NCBI RefSeq assembly: GCF_010614805.1
Contig: NZ_JAAFZC010000001.1
Coordinates: forward strand, 903,501-967,500
Source: Pseudooceanicola aestuarii
GTDB taxonomy: Bacteria; Pseudomonadota; Alphaproteobacteria; Rhodobacterales; Rhodobacteraceae
Direction: 5' to 3'
Length of the DNA: 64,000 bases
Shown here: positions 18,463-29,600 of the stretch, piece after piece
Layout: each line of letters opens with the position of its first letter
How positions within the stretch are numbered: position 1 is the first letter of the stretch
Made by a program: the position numbers and the translations under genes
Notes under the pieces: generated by a model
The model's input: only the letters and a program-made list of their open reading frames with translations
What the model was told of the DNA's origin: nothing
The model's database searches: none

Positions 18463-18466
<4 letters not shown>
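17582..18466 (-). CDS. DUF58 family protein (VWA-like)
   Basis: A 294-aa DUF58 protein, a VWA-like family nearly always next to MoxR AAA+ ATPases. The diagnostic stretch DWRRSARSDDRFVRQKE near residue 67 is present, followed by VVLWVDQSAAM, the MIDAS-like strand and loop. It overlaps the MoxR stop by 4 bp and the DUF4159 start by 1 bp, so the products are made together. In the family it is thought to link MoxR remodelling to membrane-bound VWA proteins. Confidence 0.9.
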
Positions 18467-19470
<1,004 letters not shown>

Positions 19471-19517
19471 GGCAATGCCCTCGCATGAACTATATGTCCT
19501 GACAGTGTATCGCGCCT

Positions 19518-20129
19518 GTGGCGAATGACAAAAGTGATGAGGGACAAAATACCGTGAAAGTCTCTGCCAAGAGTATCGAAGCCTCCGCCAAGGCCGCGCA
19601 GGGGCGCGGATTGCCGCCGATCCACAAATGGAACCCCGAATTTCGGGGAAACCTGGACATGCGCATCGCGCGCGACGGCACTTGGTACCACGAAGGCAGG
19701 CCCATCGCGCGGCCTGAACTGGTGCGCCTGTTCTCCACCATCCTGAAGAAGGAAGGCGCGGACTACGTCCTGGTGACGCCGGTGGAAAAGGTCGGCATCA
19801 CGGTGGAAGACGCCCCTTTTGTCGCCGTTGATGTGGAGGTACAGGGACAGGGTCCGGAGCAGGTTCTGACATTTCTGACCAATGTCGCCGATCATGCCAC
19901 GGCGGGGCCCGAGAACCCGATCCGGGTGACCCGCGATTCGACCAGCGGAGAGCCGTCCCCCTATGTTCTGGTGCGCGATGCGCTGGAGGCGCTGATTGAT
20001 CGCAAGTCATTCTACAGGCTGGTGAATCTGGGTGTACATGAAACATGGGAAGGCCGATCCTGGTTCGGATTGTGGTCGGGCGGGGCATTCTTCCCTATCA
20101 TTCCCTCAGAAGACTTGACCGACAGTTAA
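19518..20129 (+). CDS. DUF1285 family protein
   Basis: A 203-aa cytosolic protein of the DUF1285 family, recognised from NLDMRIARDGTWYHEGRPI and LVTPVEKVGITVEDAPFVAVD. The function is unknown. The GTG at 19518 gives the usual N-terminal extension but has no clear SD. A GTG at 19554, with gaggga upstream, would drop 12 residues and is a real alternative. The gene is divergent from moxR; this pairing appears conserved in the family and hints at a link with the MoxR system. Confidence 0.82.
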   Translation: MANDKSDEGQNTVKVSAKSIEASAKAAQGRGLPPIHKWNPEFRGNLDMRIARDGTWYHEGRPIARPELVRLFSTILKKEGADYVLVTPVEKVGITVEDAPFVAVDVEVQGQGPEQVLTFLTNVADHATAGPENPIRVTRDSTSGEPSPYVLVRDALEALIDRKSFYRLVNLGVHETWEGRSWFGLWSGGAFFPIIPSEDLTDS

Positions 20130-20163
20130 CAGCCCTCGAAAAAACAGCACAGGATCGGGCCCG

Positions 20164-20931
20164 ATGCCGCGTTTTGCTGCCAACTTGTCCTTTCTTTTTA
20201 CCGAATTGCCCCTGCCCCGGCGCATCGACGCGGCAGCGGAAGCCGGGTTCGAGGCGGTGGAGATCCTGTTTCCCTATGACCATCCTGCGCAGGAATTGCG
20301 GCAGGCGCTGGCGACCTCGGGCCTGCCGCTGGCGCTGATCAACGCGCCGCCGCCCAGCTATAGCGGTACGACGCGGGGCTTTGCCGCGATTCCCGGCGGG
20401 ACCGAGCGGTTTCGCCACGATTTTCGCCGCGCCCTGCGCTACGCTGAGGCGCTGAAGGCACAGCATCTGCACATCATGTCCGGCAGTGCCGAGGGGCCGG
20501 AGGCCCGGGCCGTGATGATCGACAACCTGAGATGGGCCACGGCCCACGCGCCCGGGCAGAACCTGACCATCGAGCCGATCAACGCGACCGACATGCCCGG
20601 CTACTTCCTGAACGATTTCGACCTCGCGGCAGAGATCCTGGACGCGGTTGCGGCGCCGAACCTGGGCCTGCAATTCGACGCCTATCACGCCCATCGGATC
20701 ACCGGCGATGTCCCCGGCACCTGGGATCGCCACGGCGCGCGGGTGCGCCACGTACAGATCGCGGCGGCGCCCGAGCGGAACGAGCCCACGGGCGGAGCGG
20801 TGGATTTCCCGGCCTTCTTCGCCCAGCTGGACGCTGCGGGATATGGCGGCTGGGTCAGCGCGGAATATCACCCCTCCGACACCACACTGGCCGGGCTGGG
20901 CTGGCTGAAACAGGCCCCCGCGGCGGGTTAA
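20164..20931 (+). CDS. hyi: Hydroxypyruvate isomerase family protein
   Basis: A 255-aa TIM-barrel enzyme of the Hyi/OtnI branch of the xylose-isomerase-like superfamily. The N-terminus (MPRFAANLSFLFTELP) and the metal-site strands (TIEPINATDMPGYFL, GLQFDAYH, VSAEYHPSD) are typical. Hyi converts hydroxypyruvate and tartronate semialdehyde; related enzymes act on 2-oxo-tetronate. Glyoxylate carboligase would be its usual partner and is absent here, although the glc operon about 9 kb away makes glyoxylate. It starts 34 bp after DUF1285 and may be co-transcribed. Confidence 0.83.
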   Translation: MPRFAANLSFLFTELPLPRRIDAAAEAGFEAVEILFPYDHPAQELRQALATSGLPLALINAPPPSYSGTTRGFAAIPGGTERFRHDFRRALRYAEALKAQHLHIMSGSAEGPEARAVMIDNLRWATAHAPGQNLTIEPINATDMPGYFLNDFDLAAEILDAVAAPNLGLQFDAYHAHRITGDVPGTWDRHGARVRHVQIAAAPERNEPTGGAVDFPAFFAQLDAAGYGGWVSAEYHPSDTTLAGLGWLKQAPAAG

Positions 20932-20958
20932 AGCGTCCTGCGGAAAAACTTGCACCAC

Positions 20959-20995
20959 CCAACGCTGCCTGAAATCATAGATTTCAATGCGTTGG
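20959..20995. terminator. Stem-loop between convergent hyi and CDF genes
   Basis: Outer arms CCAACGC/GCGTTGG and inner arms TGAAAT/ATTTCA form an interrupted hairpin in the 79-bp convergent gap. It lacks a long T tract, so it may be a weak bidirectional terminator. Confidence 0.45.
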
Positions 20996-21010
20996 ACGAT
21001 ACAATGTGTC

Positions 21011-21952
21011 TCAGGTTTTCGTCGAAGTGCTATGATGTCCGATCAACGGCGCGTCGGTGCAGGCCTGGCCGGGGCTTTCCAGCTCCAGCGTGGCGTGGGT
21101 CAGGGAAAAGACCTCGTCCAGCGTCCTCTTGATTTCGGCGCGCAGCTGTTCGGGGCGCTGCTCCGCATCTGACAACACAACATGTGCCTCCAGCGCGACT
21201 TCGTGTTCCTGCATGCGCCACAGATGCAGGTGATGCACATCCGCCACACCGGGCACCCGCCGGATTAGGTCGGCCACATCATGAACGCCGGGGCTGGCGG
21301 GGCTGCCCATCATCAGCAGACGGATCACCGGCCCGATTTCCGTCCCGGCATGCCACAGGATGTAGGCGGAAATGCCCAGCGTCACCACCGGATCCACCAA
21401 CCGCCAATCGTAGAGCAGTATGAGCACGCCCGCCACGATCACCGCGACCGATCCCATCGCATCGGCCAGGTTGTGCAGGAATGCCGCGCGCATGTTCATG
21501 CTGTCCCGGGACATGCGAAAAATCAGCAGCGCAGTCACAAGGTCGATCACCAACGCAACGCCCGCGACAATCACCACGGTCCAGCCGGCAACGGGCTGCG
21601 GGTCGAACAACCGCTGCACCCCTTCGGAGGCGAGCATAAGCGCGATCACGATCAGCGTGGTGTAGTTGATCAGCGCCGCGACCACCTCGGCCCGGCCGTA
21701 GCCAAAGGTCATGCCGGCATCGGCCGGTCGCCTGGCTATGCGGCGGGCGACAAAGGCGATGACCAGCGACAGCGCATCCGACAGGTTGTGCACCGCATCC
21801 GCGATCAGCGCGAGGGAGCCGGACAGCACCCCCGCCACGATCTGCACCAGGGTCAACGCGATATTGACGGCCACGGCCCAGCCGACGCGGGCGTCGCCCT
21901 CCAGCGCGGCGGGGTCGGGGTGGTGATGGTGGTGGGCGTGATCATGCGGCAT
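21011..21952 (-). CDS. Cation diffusion facilitator (CzcD/ZitB-like metal exporter)
   Basis: A 313-aa CDF transporter exporting Zn2+ or similar divalent metals in exchange for protons. A His-rich N-terminus (HDHAHHHHHPD) precedes six membrane spans. The paired metal-site residues lie in span 2 (LIADAVHNLSDALSLV, HxxxD) and span 5 (AAFLHNLADAMGSV, HxxxD), and a cytoplasmic C-terminal domain begins around VHDVADLIRRVPGV. The start at 21952 has a strong SD (gcaggagg) and gives the expected His-rich leader; the longer frame is ignored. Confidence 0.92.
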   Translation of the reverse strand: MPHDHAHHHHHPDPAALEGDARVGWAVAVNIALTLVQIVAGVLSGSLALIADAVHNLSDALSLVIAFVARRIARRPADAGMTFGYGRAEVVAALINYTTLIVIALMLASEGVQRLFDPQPVAGWTVVIVAGVALVIDLVTALLIFRMSRDSMNMRAAFLHNLADAMGSVAVIVAGVLILLYDWRLVDPVVTLGISAYILWHAGTEIGPVIRLLMMGSPASPGVHDVADLIRRVPGVADVHHLHLWRMQEHEVALEAHVVLSDAEQRPEQLRAEIKRTLDEVFSLTHATLELESPGQACTDAPLIGHHSTSTKT

Positions 21953-22075
21953 GGGCGCACCTCCTGCCGGGAAACATAGCCCCCCGATCGGCAAAGTCTG
22001 CGCGACATGTCGGCACCCCTGCCGCCCTCGTGCCGGAAGCCAAGGCCCGAACCGTGCCGCAGGGCGCGGCGTGGG

Positions 22076-24874
22076 TCAGTGCGCCTGCGCCCAGTTGGCC
22101 CCCTGGCCGGCATCCACCACCAGCGGCACGTCCAGCTTTACCGCCGGTTCGGCGGCGGATTCCATGACCTTGCGAGCGGCAGCGATCACATCGTCCTGGG
22201 CGCCGTCCGCCACCTCGAACACCAGTTCGTCGTGGACCTGCAACAGCATCGTGGCGGGCAGATCGGCAATGGCGTCCGGCATCCGTACCATGGCGCGGCG
22301 GATGATGTCGGCGGCAGTGCCCTGAATGGGCGCGTTGATCGCAGCGCGCTTGGCAAAGCCCGCGCGCGGGCCCTTGGCGGCGATTTCGGGCGTGTGGATG
22401 CGGCGGCCGAACAGCGTCTCGACGTAGGAACGGGATTTCGCGAATTCCACGGTGGCGTCCATATAGGCGCGGATGCCGGGGAACCGTTCGAAATAGCGGT
22501 CGATGAAGCCCTGCGCCTCCGCGCGTGGAATCCGCAGGTTGCGGGCCAGACCAAAGCCGGAGATGCCGTAGATCACGCCGAAATTGATCGCCTTGGCCTG
22601 TCGGCGGATCATCGGGTCCATCCCTTCCAGCGGGACGTTGAACATCTCCGATGCCGTCATCGCGTGGATGTCCTGCCCCTCGGCAAAGGCCTGTTTCAAC
22701 GCGTCAATCTGAGCAACATGCGCCAGGATACGCAGTTCGATCTGGCTGTAGTCGAGCGACAGAAGCACCTTGCCCTCCTCCGCGACAAAGGCTTCGCGGA
22801 TACGGCGCCCTTCGTCACTGCGGACGGGGATGTTTTGCAAATTCGGATCGGTAGAGGCCAACCGCCCGGTGTTCGCCCCGGTCTGGACATAGGATGTATG
22901 GACCCGGCCGGTTTCGGGGTTGATATGGTCCTGTAGCGCGTCGGTATAGGTCGATTTCAGTTTCGACAGCTGGCGCCAGTCCAGCACCCGACCCGGCAGG
23001 TCATGCAGGGTGGCCAGGTCTTCCAGAATGTCGGCACCGGTGGCATAGGCGCCGGTCTTGCCCTTCTTGCCGCCCTCAAGGCCCATCTTGTCGAACAGGA
23101 TTTCGCCCAATTGCTTGGGAGAGCCGACGTTGAACCGCTCCCCCGCCAGCTCGTGGATTTCCGCTTCCAGTGCGGCCATTTTCTGGGAAAAGGCGTTGGA
23201 CATGCGCGACAGCGTGTCCCGGTCCACCTTGATCCCCGACATTTCCATGCGCGCCAGAACCGGCGACAGCGGGCGCTCCAGCGTTTCGTAAACCGTGGTG
23301 ACACGTTCGCGATGCAGGCGCGGTTTCAACACCTGCCACAGGCGAAGCGTTACCTCCGCATCCTCCGCCGCATAGGTCGCGGCCTTGTCCACCGGCACCT
23401 TGTCAAAGGTGATCTGCGACTTGCCGGTGCCGATCAGCTCCTTGATCGGGACACAGCTGTGGGACAGGTAACGTTCGGCCAGCGCATCCATGCCATGCTG
23501 GTGCAACCCGGCATTCAGCGCATAGGACAACAGCATCGTATCGTCGATGGGCGCCACGGAAATGTTCAGACGCGCCAATATCTTGGCGTCGTACTTCATG
23601 TTCTGCCCGATCTTGAGGATCGCGGGATCCTCCAGCACGGGTTTCAGCATCTCCAGCGCCTGTTCCATGTCCATCTGCCCCTCCGCCAGGGCGTCGCTGG
23701 AGAACAGGCCCTCGCCCTCACCCGCCTTGTGCCCCAGGGGGATGTAGCAGGCCGCTCCGGGATCGGTGCACAGGCAGATGCCCACCAGATCGGCGCGCAT
23801 CTCGTCCAGGCCGGTTGTTTCGGTATCCACGGCGACATGGCCCCGGTCCTGGATGCGGTCGATCCAGACCTGCAAGGCGGCGGCGTCGCGCACGATCTCG
23901 TAATTGGCGTGGTCGATAGGCGGCAGGTCCAGCGCGACAGGCGCTTCACTGCCGGGCTGGGGCGTGTCCTCGATCACCGGGGCCTCGGCGCCCAGCCCGT
24001 CGGCGATCCGCTTGGTCAGGGTGCGGAATTCCATTTCTGCCAGGAACGGCAGCAGGGTGTCGGGGTCCGGCTCCTGAACCTCCAGATCGTCCAGGGTGAA
24101 ATCCAGCACCATGTCGCAATCCAGCTGCACCAGGCGCTTGGACAATTCGATCTGGGCGCGATGTTCGATCAGGGTCTGGCGCCGCTTGGGCTGCTTGATC
24201 TCCTCCGCCCGGTCCAGCAGCTCTTCGAGAGAGCCATATTCGTTGATCAGCAGCGCCGCCGTCTTGATCCCGATGCCCGGCGCGCCGGGGACGTTGTCCA
24301 CCGAATCGCCAGCCAGCGCCTGCACGTCGACCACGCGGTCGGGGCCGACGCCGAACTTGGCCTCCACCCCCTCGATGTCGATCCGGGTGTTCTTCATGGC
24401 GTCCAGCATCTCGACCCCGCCGCCGACCAGCTGCATCAGATCCTTGTCCGATGAAATGATGGTGACGCGCCCCCCGGCCTCCCGCGCCTGGCAGGACAGG
24501 GTGGCGATGATATCGTCGGCCTCGAACCCCTCCAGCTCCTTGCAGGCGATGTTGAACGCCTCGGTCGCGCGGCGGGTCAGGGGCATCTGCGGGCGCAGAT
24601 CCTCGGGCATGGCCTCCCGGTTGGCCTTGTAGAGATCGTACAGGTCGTTGCGGAACGTGTGGCTGCCCTTGTCGAAGATCACGGCGACATGGGTGGGCGC
24701 GTCGGGGCCGGTGTTGCCCTCCACATAGCGGTGCAGCATGTTGCAGAACCCCGCGACGGCGCCGATGGGCAGCCCGTCGGATTTCCGCGTCAGCGGCGGC
24801 AGCGCGTGATAGGCCCGGAAAATGAAGGCCGAACCGTCGATCAGATGCAGGTGACAGCCTTTGCCGAATGCCAT
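22076..24874 (-). CDS. polA: DNA polymerase I
   Basis: A complete 932-aa PolA: N-terminal 5'-nuclease domain (LHLIDGSAFIFRAYHALPP, then the PGAPGIGIKTAALL helix-hairpin-helix), a proofreading 3'-5' exonuclease domain (VAVDTETTGLDEM intact) and the polymerase domain. Polymerase motifs include LLSLDYSQIELRIL, RRQAKAINFGVIYG and QVHDELVF, with His881-Asp882. It fills gaps and removes RNA primers. The ATG at 24874 follows a perfect GGAGG; that SD lies in the 3' arm of an 8-bp hairpin (24882-24904), so initiation may be modulated. Confidence 0.97.
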   Translation of the reverse strand: MAFGKGCHLHLIDGSAFIFRAYHALPPLTRKSDGLPIGAVAGFCNMLHRYVEGNTGPDAPTHVAVIFDKGSHTFRNDLYDLYKANREAMPEDLRPQMPLTRRATEAFNIACKELEGFEADDIIATLSCQAREAGGRVTIISSDKDLMQLVGGGVEMLDAMKNTRIDIEGVEAKFGVGPDRVVDVQALAGDSVDNVPGAPGIGIKTAALLINEYGSLEELLDRAEEIKQPKRRQTLIEHRAQIELSKRLVQLDCDMVLDFTLDDLEVQEPDPDTLLPFLAEMEFRTLTKRIADGLGAEAPVIEDTPQPGSEAPVALDLPPIDHANYEIVRDAAALQVWIDRIQDRGHVAVDTETTGLDEMRADLVGICLCTDPGAACYIPLGHKAGEGEGLFSSDALAEGQMDMEQALEMLKPVLEDPAILKIGQNMKYDAKILARLNISVAPIDDTMLLSYALNAGLHQHGMDALAERYLSHSCVPIKELIGTGKSQITFDKVPVDKAATYAAEDAEVTLRLWQVLKPRLHRERVTTVYETLERPLSPVLARMEMSGIKVDRDTLSRMSNAFSQKMAALEAEIHELAGERFNVGSPKQLGEILFDKMGLEGGKKGKTGAYATGADILEDLATLHDLPGRVLDWRQLSKLKSTYTDALQDHINPETGRVHTSYVQTGANTGRLASTDPNLQNIPVRSDEGRRIREAFVAEEGKVLLSLDYSQIELRILAHVAQIDALKQAFAEGQDIHAMTASEMFNVPLEGMDPMIRRQAKAINFGVIYGISGFGLARNLRIPRAEAQGFIDRYFERFPGIRAYMDATVEFAKSRSYVETLFGRRIHTPEIAAKGPRAGFAKRAAINAPIQGTAADIIRRAMVRMPDAIADLPATMLLQVHDELVFEVADGAQDDVIAAARKVMESAAEPAVKLDVPLVVDAGQGANWAQAH

Positions 24875-24881
24875 GTCCGGA

Positions 24882-24904
24882 CCTCCGCGATAGGGCCGCG
24901 GAGG
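24882..24904 (-). promoter_or_regulatory. Hairpin sequestering the polA Shine-Dalgarno sequence
   Basis: The mRNA reads CCUCCGCG-GCCCUAU-CGCGGAGG just before the polA start: a perfect 8-bp stem with a 7-nt loop whose 3' arm contains the GGAGG SD, 7 nt from the ATG. This would reduce ribosome access. There is no T tract, so it does not look like a terminator. Confidence 0.5.
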
Positions 24905-24965
24905 CAAGGCCACTCCCCGGCGTCGTCTTGCCAATTCCGCGTCGGGGCCGGTCGCCCCGCGCGGG

Positions 24966-25175
24966 TTACGCCTTCAGACCGGGGTTTTCGGTCACTTCGG
25001 CGCGCTGCTCGTAACCGCGCAGCACATATTTCGCGTCGCAATAGCCGCATTCGACATACCCCGTTTCCTCGGGGATGTGGAGCCAGACGCGGGGATGGCC
25101 CAATGCGCCCTCTCCACCGTCGCAGGCGACCCTGCGGGTTTCCACGATCTTCGTCTCTGGCGCTTCGATGGGCAT
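24966..25175 (-). CDS. Zinc-finger domain protein (NDUFS6/CHCC-like)
   Basis: A 69-aa protein matching the alphaproteobacterial zinc-finger CHCC family related to mitochondrial complex I subunit NDUFS6. The ligands are recognisable: [15 protein letters not shown] and [13 protein letters not shown] (Cys, His, Cys-x2-Cys). The start at 25175 gives the typical short protein; a longer in-frame ATG at 25331 is not needed. It lies 91 bp before polA on the same strand. Association with complex I is a family inference. Confidence 0.85.
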   Translation of the reverse strand: MPIEAPETKIVETRRVACDGGEGALGHPRVWLHIPEETGYVECGYCDAKYVLRGYEQRAEVTENPGLKA

Positions 25176-25349
25176 GGACCACTCCTTTTCCGACCGCGCC
25201 CCGGTTATGAGGATCGCGGGTGCAGCGTCAATACCCTGCTGTCTTCGGACCCGTTGCGCAACCGTTCCACGGCGTCGCCGACAGGCGGCGGCGCCATTCG
25301 CCCGAACATGCGCCGCACGCGGGGCGGGCATCGCGCGCGGTCAGCAGGG

Positions 25350-25730
25350 TCAGTCGTGCTGTTCGATCATGCGGCCCATGCGACGCCCGCCCAGCACATG
25401 CATATGAAAATGGGGCACTTCCTGCACACCGTGCTCTCCGGCGTTGGAGATGAAGCGGCAGCCGCCCGCCGTATCGGCGGTGATCCCCGCCTCTGCGCAA
25501 ATCCGCGACAGGGTGCGGTGGAAATCGACGATTTCGGCATCGCTCGCCTCGGCGGCGAAGTGATCGTAGGTGACATAGGGCCCTTTGGGGATCACCAGCA
25601 CATGCACCGGCGCCTGTGGGCGGATGTCCTCGAACGCGAGGGTATGGTCGGTTTCCGCCACCGTCTTGTTGGGGATCTCGCCCCGCAGAATCTTGGCAAA
25701 AATGTTCTGATCGTCATAGGCATAGGCCAT
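25350..25730 (-). CDS. HIT family nucleotide hydrolase (HinT-like)
   Basis: A 126-aa histidine-triad protein with the catalytic HFHMHVLGG near residue 107 and the N-terminal DDQNIFAKILRGEIP typical of HinT. Such enzymes hydrolyse AMP-linked conjugates (adenosine phosphoramidates). Length and both motifs are normal. It lies 12 bp after the end of the GT14-type gene and could be co-transcribed with it, though the functions are not obviously linked. Confidence 0.93.
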   Translation of the reverse strand: MAYAYDDQNIFAKILRGEIPNKTVAETDHTLAFEDIRPQAPVHVLVIPKGPYVTYDHFAAEASDAEIVDFHRTLSRICAEAGITADTAGGCRFISNAGEHGVQEVPHFHMHVLGGRRMGRMIEQHD

Positions 25731-25742
25731 GGTGCGTCGTCC

Positions 25743-27320
25743 TCAATCCACGAATAGATGTTCCGTCGCCGCCATGTCTTGCGCGACCTCCAGGGGGATC
25801 GCAAGGAATTGCGACAGGGCGATGGCGTTCTGCGCGGTCGTGTCGCCCTCGCGAAGGCGGTAATGGTTCGCCAGTTCCGCGTCGCGGATGCGATCCGTCT
25901 CGAAGGTGATGTCGTTGCGGATCGTCGGCAGCAGGCGTTCGATCCCGTCGCGCGGGGTTGAATCGCTGGCCAGGCCGACACGCTTGGCATGGCCCTCCAG
26001 GTAGGGATCGGAAAACCGGCATTCGATCTCCAACAGGCGGGTGACGGACCGGTCGGCGGCGAAATCCTCGATCAGGTCCAGCCCGTCGGGATCCAGGCAG
26101 ACGATGAGGCGGTTGGTCTCGTAATATTCGAACAGCATCCGCATCAAGGCCCGGCGGTGGCGCGTCCGCTTGCCGATGTTGGACTGGATGCCGCCCAGAT
26201 CCGGCAGGGGCGTGCCCTCTTCGTGGAACAGGTATTCAATGGCGGTGATGTCGGTCATCTGACGGATTCGCGCCACCAGCCGTTTCGCCACATGCCATTT
26301 CTTGCACACGATGATCAGCAATTCACGGTCCCGGCCCAGCGTGCTTTCGGTTTCCCAGAACCGCGTCGAGAACCGGCGCCCGATGCGCCCCCGCCCGGTG
26401 AGAAACCCGTACAGGGACCGCCCCTCGTTCGAGATGTCGAACTGCACGCCCTCGGCCGCGAACAGCTGGCCCAGCCTGCGTTTCAGCGCATGCGCCTCGG
26501 GGCTGATCTTGCGCGCGAACAGGAAGTCCTGCGTCAACAGCAGGTCGTAATGGTCGTTGTAGAAGGTAACCGGCATCCCGTAGTCGGTGAACATCAGGAA
26601 GGTCAGAGTGCGGTTCTCGATCTCCGTTTCCGGGACGAGGTGCCGCACAAGGGTCTGAAAGAACGTCTCGTCCGGGATCCACGTGGTGCGGAAAAACCGC
26701 ATCACGTCGCGGCGAGTCTGGGTGAAATCGACGATCTGTTCCACCGTCTGGCGGCGCAGGCACCACCATTGCGACCCGATCTGGACCTGTATGTCCTCCG
26801 GAATCGCTCGGCGCAGGCCCAACCGCCGCTGCCAATCCAGCGATCTGTAGAACCAGGCCTTGTGCTTTCGCTCGTTCAGGAAATGGCGATAGATCAGACG
26901 CTCTTCCTTGATCCCGGTCTTGATCCAGCCGCTGTCGAAGAAATCCACGCTTTCGATGAAGTCGCAATCGTGCCGGTCCAGAAAATCATGCGCGTATTCC
27001 GCCGATTTGATCGCCATGCAATCGCCCGACACCATGAAGAAATGCGTGGCGCGGGGGAACACCTCCAGCGCGGCCTCCACCGCGTTCAGGGTGGCCTGCA
27101 CCAGCGACCATTCCCCCCAGCCGCATTTCATCCGCCGTCGGGCAAAGGTGACATTGGGATTGTCGGCCAGCGCGGCGCGGATCTTCTGGTAATCGGCGGG
27201 ATTGGCGTTGGCGTCGAAATGGATCGACATGCAATCGCCCACCTTGGTCAGACGCTCCGCCTGGGCGATGATCGCGTCGGGATCCTTGTGACACAAGAGA
27301 ATGAACGCGATGGTTGCCAT
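25743..27320 (-). CDS. GT14-type (core-2/I-branching-like) glycosyltransferase with C-terminal extension
   Basis: A 525-aa protein. The first ~300 residues resemble core-2/I-branching beta-1,6-GlcNAc transferases (GT14): FILLCHKDPDAI at the start, THFFMVSGDCMAIKS and the WIPDETFFQTL acceptor segment. The last ~220 residues are a domain found with this family in Rhodobacteraceae (DUF5928-like), function unknown. It probably modifies a surface or extracellular glycan. It is divergent from a sulfotransferase gene across a 145-bp region, suggesting a shared surface-decoration role. Confidence 0.8.
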   Translation of the reverse strand: MATIAFILLCHKDPDAIIAQAERLTKVGDCMSIHFDANANPADYQKIRAALADNPNVTFARRRMKCGWGEWSLVQATLNAVEAALEVFPRATHFFMVSGDCMAIKSAEYAHDFLDRHDCDFIESVDFFDSGWIKTGIKEERLIYRHFLNERKHKAWFYRSLDWQRRLGLRRAIPEDIQVQIGSQWWCLRRQTVEQIVDFTQTRRDVMRFFRTTWIPDETFFQTLVRHLVPETEIENRTLTFLMFTDYGMPVTFYNDHYDLLLTQDFLFARKISPEAHALKRRLGQLFAAEGVQFDISNEGRSLYGFLTGRGRIGRRFSTRFWETESTLGRDRELLIIVCKKWHVAKRLVARIRQMTDITAIEYLFHEEGTPLPDLGGIQSNIGKRTRHRRALMRMLFEYYETNRLIVCLDPDGLDLIEDFAADRSVTRLLEIECRFSDPYLEGHAKRVGLASDSTPRDGIERLLPTIRNDITFETDRIRDAELANHYRLREGDTTAQNAIALSQFLAIPLEVAQDMAATEHLFVD

Positions 27321-27429
27321 GTCTGGTCCGGGCCTGTTTCTGCTGGATCTTCCTGTTCGCGGGCGATCCTACCCGCCAAGGGTCATTGATTAAATATGCC
27401 AACTTTGCTTTCTGTTGAAAGCTGAAGCG

Positions 27430-27446
27430 CCGGGCACCCTGCCCGG
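27430..27446 (+). promoter_or_regulatory. Small GC stem before the sulfotransferase SD
   Basis: CCGGGC-accct-GCCCGG is a perfect 6-bp stem just before the SD (gaggaagga) of the sulfotransferase gene, in the 145-bp divergent region. It has no T tract; its role is unclear. Confidence 0.25.
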
Positions 27447-27465
27447 GCCGAGGAAGGACGTTTCC

Positions 27466-28284
27466 ATGGGATTTCCCGGAACCTGGATGACCGAAAGCGA
27501 AAGCGTGATCTACCGGGTCGTGCCGAAATGCGCCTGTTCGACCATCGGCCAGATCATGTTCTACGCCGACCACGGGGAATTCTTCGACGGTGACATCCAT
27601 GACGCCACCGACCGGATGCACAAATGGGCGATCGAAGACAGCCAACCGGTGATCACCCGCCGGGTGACGGCGCATGACACCTATGCCTTTACCTGCGTGC
27701 GCAATCCCTACACCCGCATCCTGTCCAGTTTCTTCGACAAGATCTGCGGCATCCAGCGCAACGGCCGGCGCTATCGCGGCAACATGGTGCCGCTGCTGAT
27801 CCAGAAATACGGGATCGAGGTCGGCGGCGACGATGGCAAACAGGACTTCGACCAGATCCGCAGTTTCCGCCGGTTCCTGCTGTTTGCCCGCGACAGCATC
27901 CGCTGGCGCCGCCCGATGGAGCCGGACATTCACTGGTCCGCCATGTCGGGCCATGTCTCGACCTATATCGTCAACGGCGGGCGCTATGACCGGATCTTCT
28001 GGACCGAAAAGTTCAACGAGGGAATGCAGGACGTCCTGAACCACATCGACACGGCCCATGACGTCGACCTGGCCAGCATACCACGGTTCAACGAAAGCGA
28101 GGGTCACGGGCCCAAGCGCGCGCATCCGGTCGAAGATTATTTCGACGATCTGTCGATGCATCTGGTCTACGAGATCTACAAACGCGATTTCGAGCTGTTC
28201 CGCTATGATTTCGAGAACCCGGCCAACAAGATGCCCGTGGGCGAGATCGACCTGGACGAGGTTCACGCCAAACTCGGCGAATAG
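27466..28284 (+). CDS. Sulfotransferase family protein
   Basis: A 272-aa protein of the carbohydrate/PAPS sulfotransferase type. The 5'-phosphosulfate loop is VPKCACSTIGQ (residues 19-29) and the 3'-phosphate site is CVRNPYTRILSSFFDK. The ATG at 27466 follows gaggaagga; a TTG further upstream is less likely. It transfers sulfate from PAPS, probably to a glycan, and its divergent neighbour is a GT14-type glycosyltransferase. There is no signal peptide, so it works in the cytoplasm or on a lipid-linked precursor. Confidence 0.82.
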   Translation: MGFPGTWMTESESVIYRVVPKCACSTIGQIMFYADHGEFFDGDIHDATDRMHKWAIEDSQPVITRRVTAHDTYAFTCVRNPYTRILSSFFDKICGIQRNGRRYRGNMVPLLIQKYGIEVGGDDGKQDFDQIRSFRRFLLFARDSIRWRRPMEPDIHWSAMSGHVSTYIVNGGRYDRIFWTEKFNEGMQDVLNHIDTAHDVDLASIPRFNESEGHGPKRAHPVEDYFDDLSMHLVYEIYKRDFELFRYDFENPANKMPVGEIDLDEVHAKLGE

Positions 28285-28326
28285 CGCAGTCGCGGGTTGC
28301 GCGCGCCCGCCCCCCTTGACCGAAAA

Positions 28327-28352
28327 TGCGCCCCGGTGGGGACCGGGGCGCA
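28327..28352 (-). terminator. Terminator of ccrM
   Basis: TGCGCCCCGGT and CCGGGGCGCA arms (28327-28352) form a strong stem followed on the minus strand by TTTTCGG. A second stem, GCATCCCC/GGGGATGC (28358-28380), lies beside it in the same convergent gap. Confidence 0.75.
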
Positions 28353-28405
28353 GGTGCGCATCCCCGGATGGTGGGGATGCGGGGCGGTATGTCGTTTTGG
28401 GGTGA

Positions 28406-29600
<1,195 letters not shown>

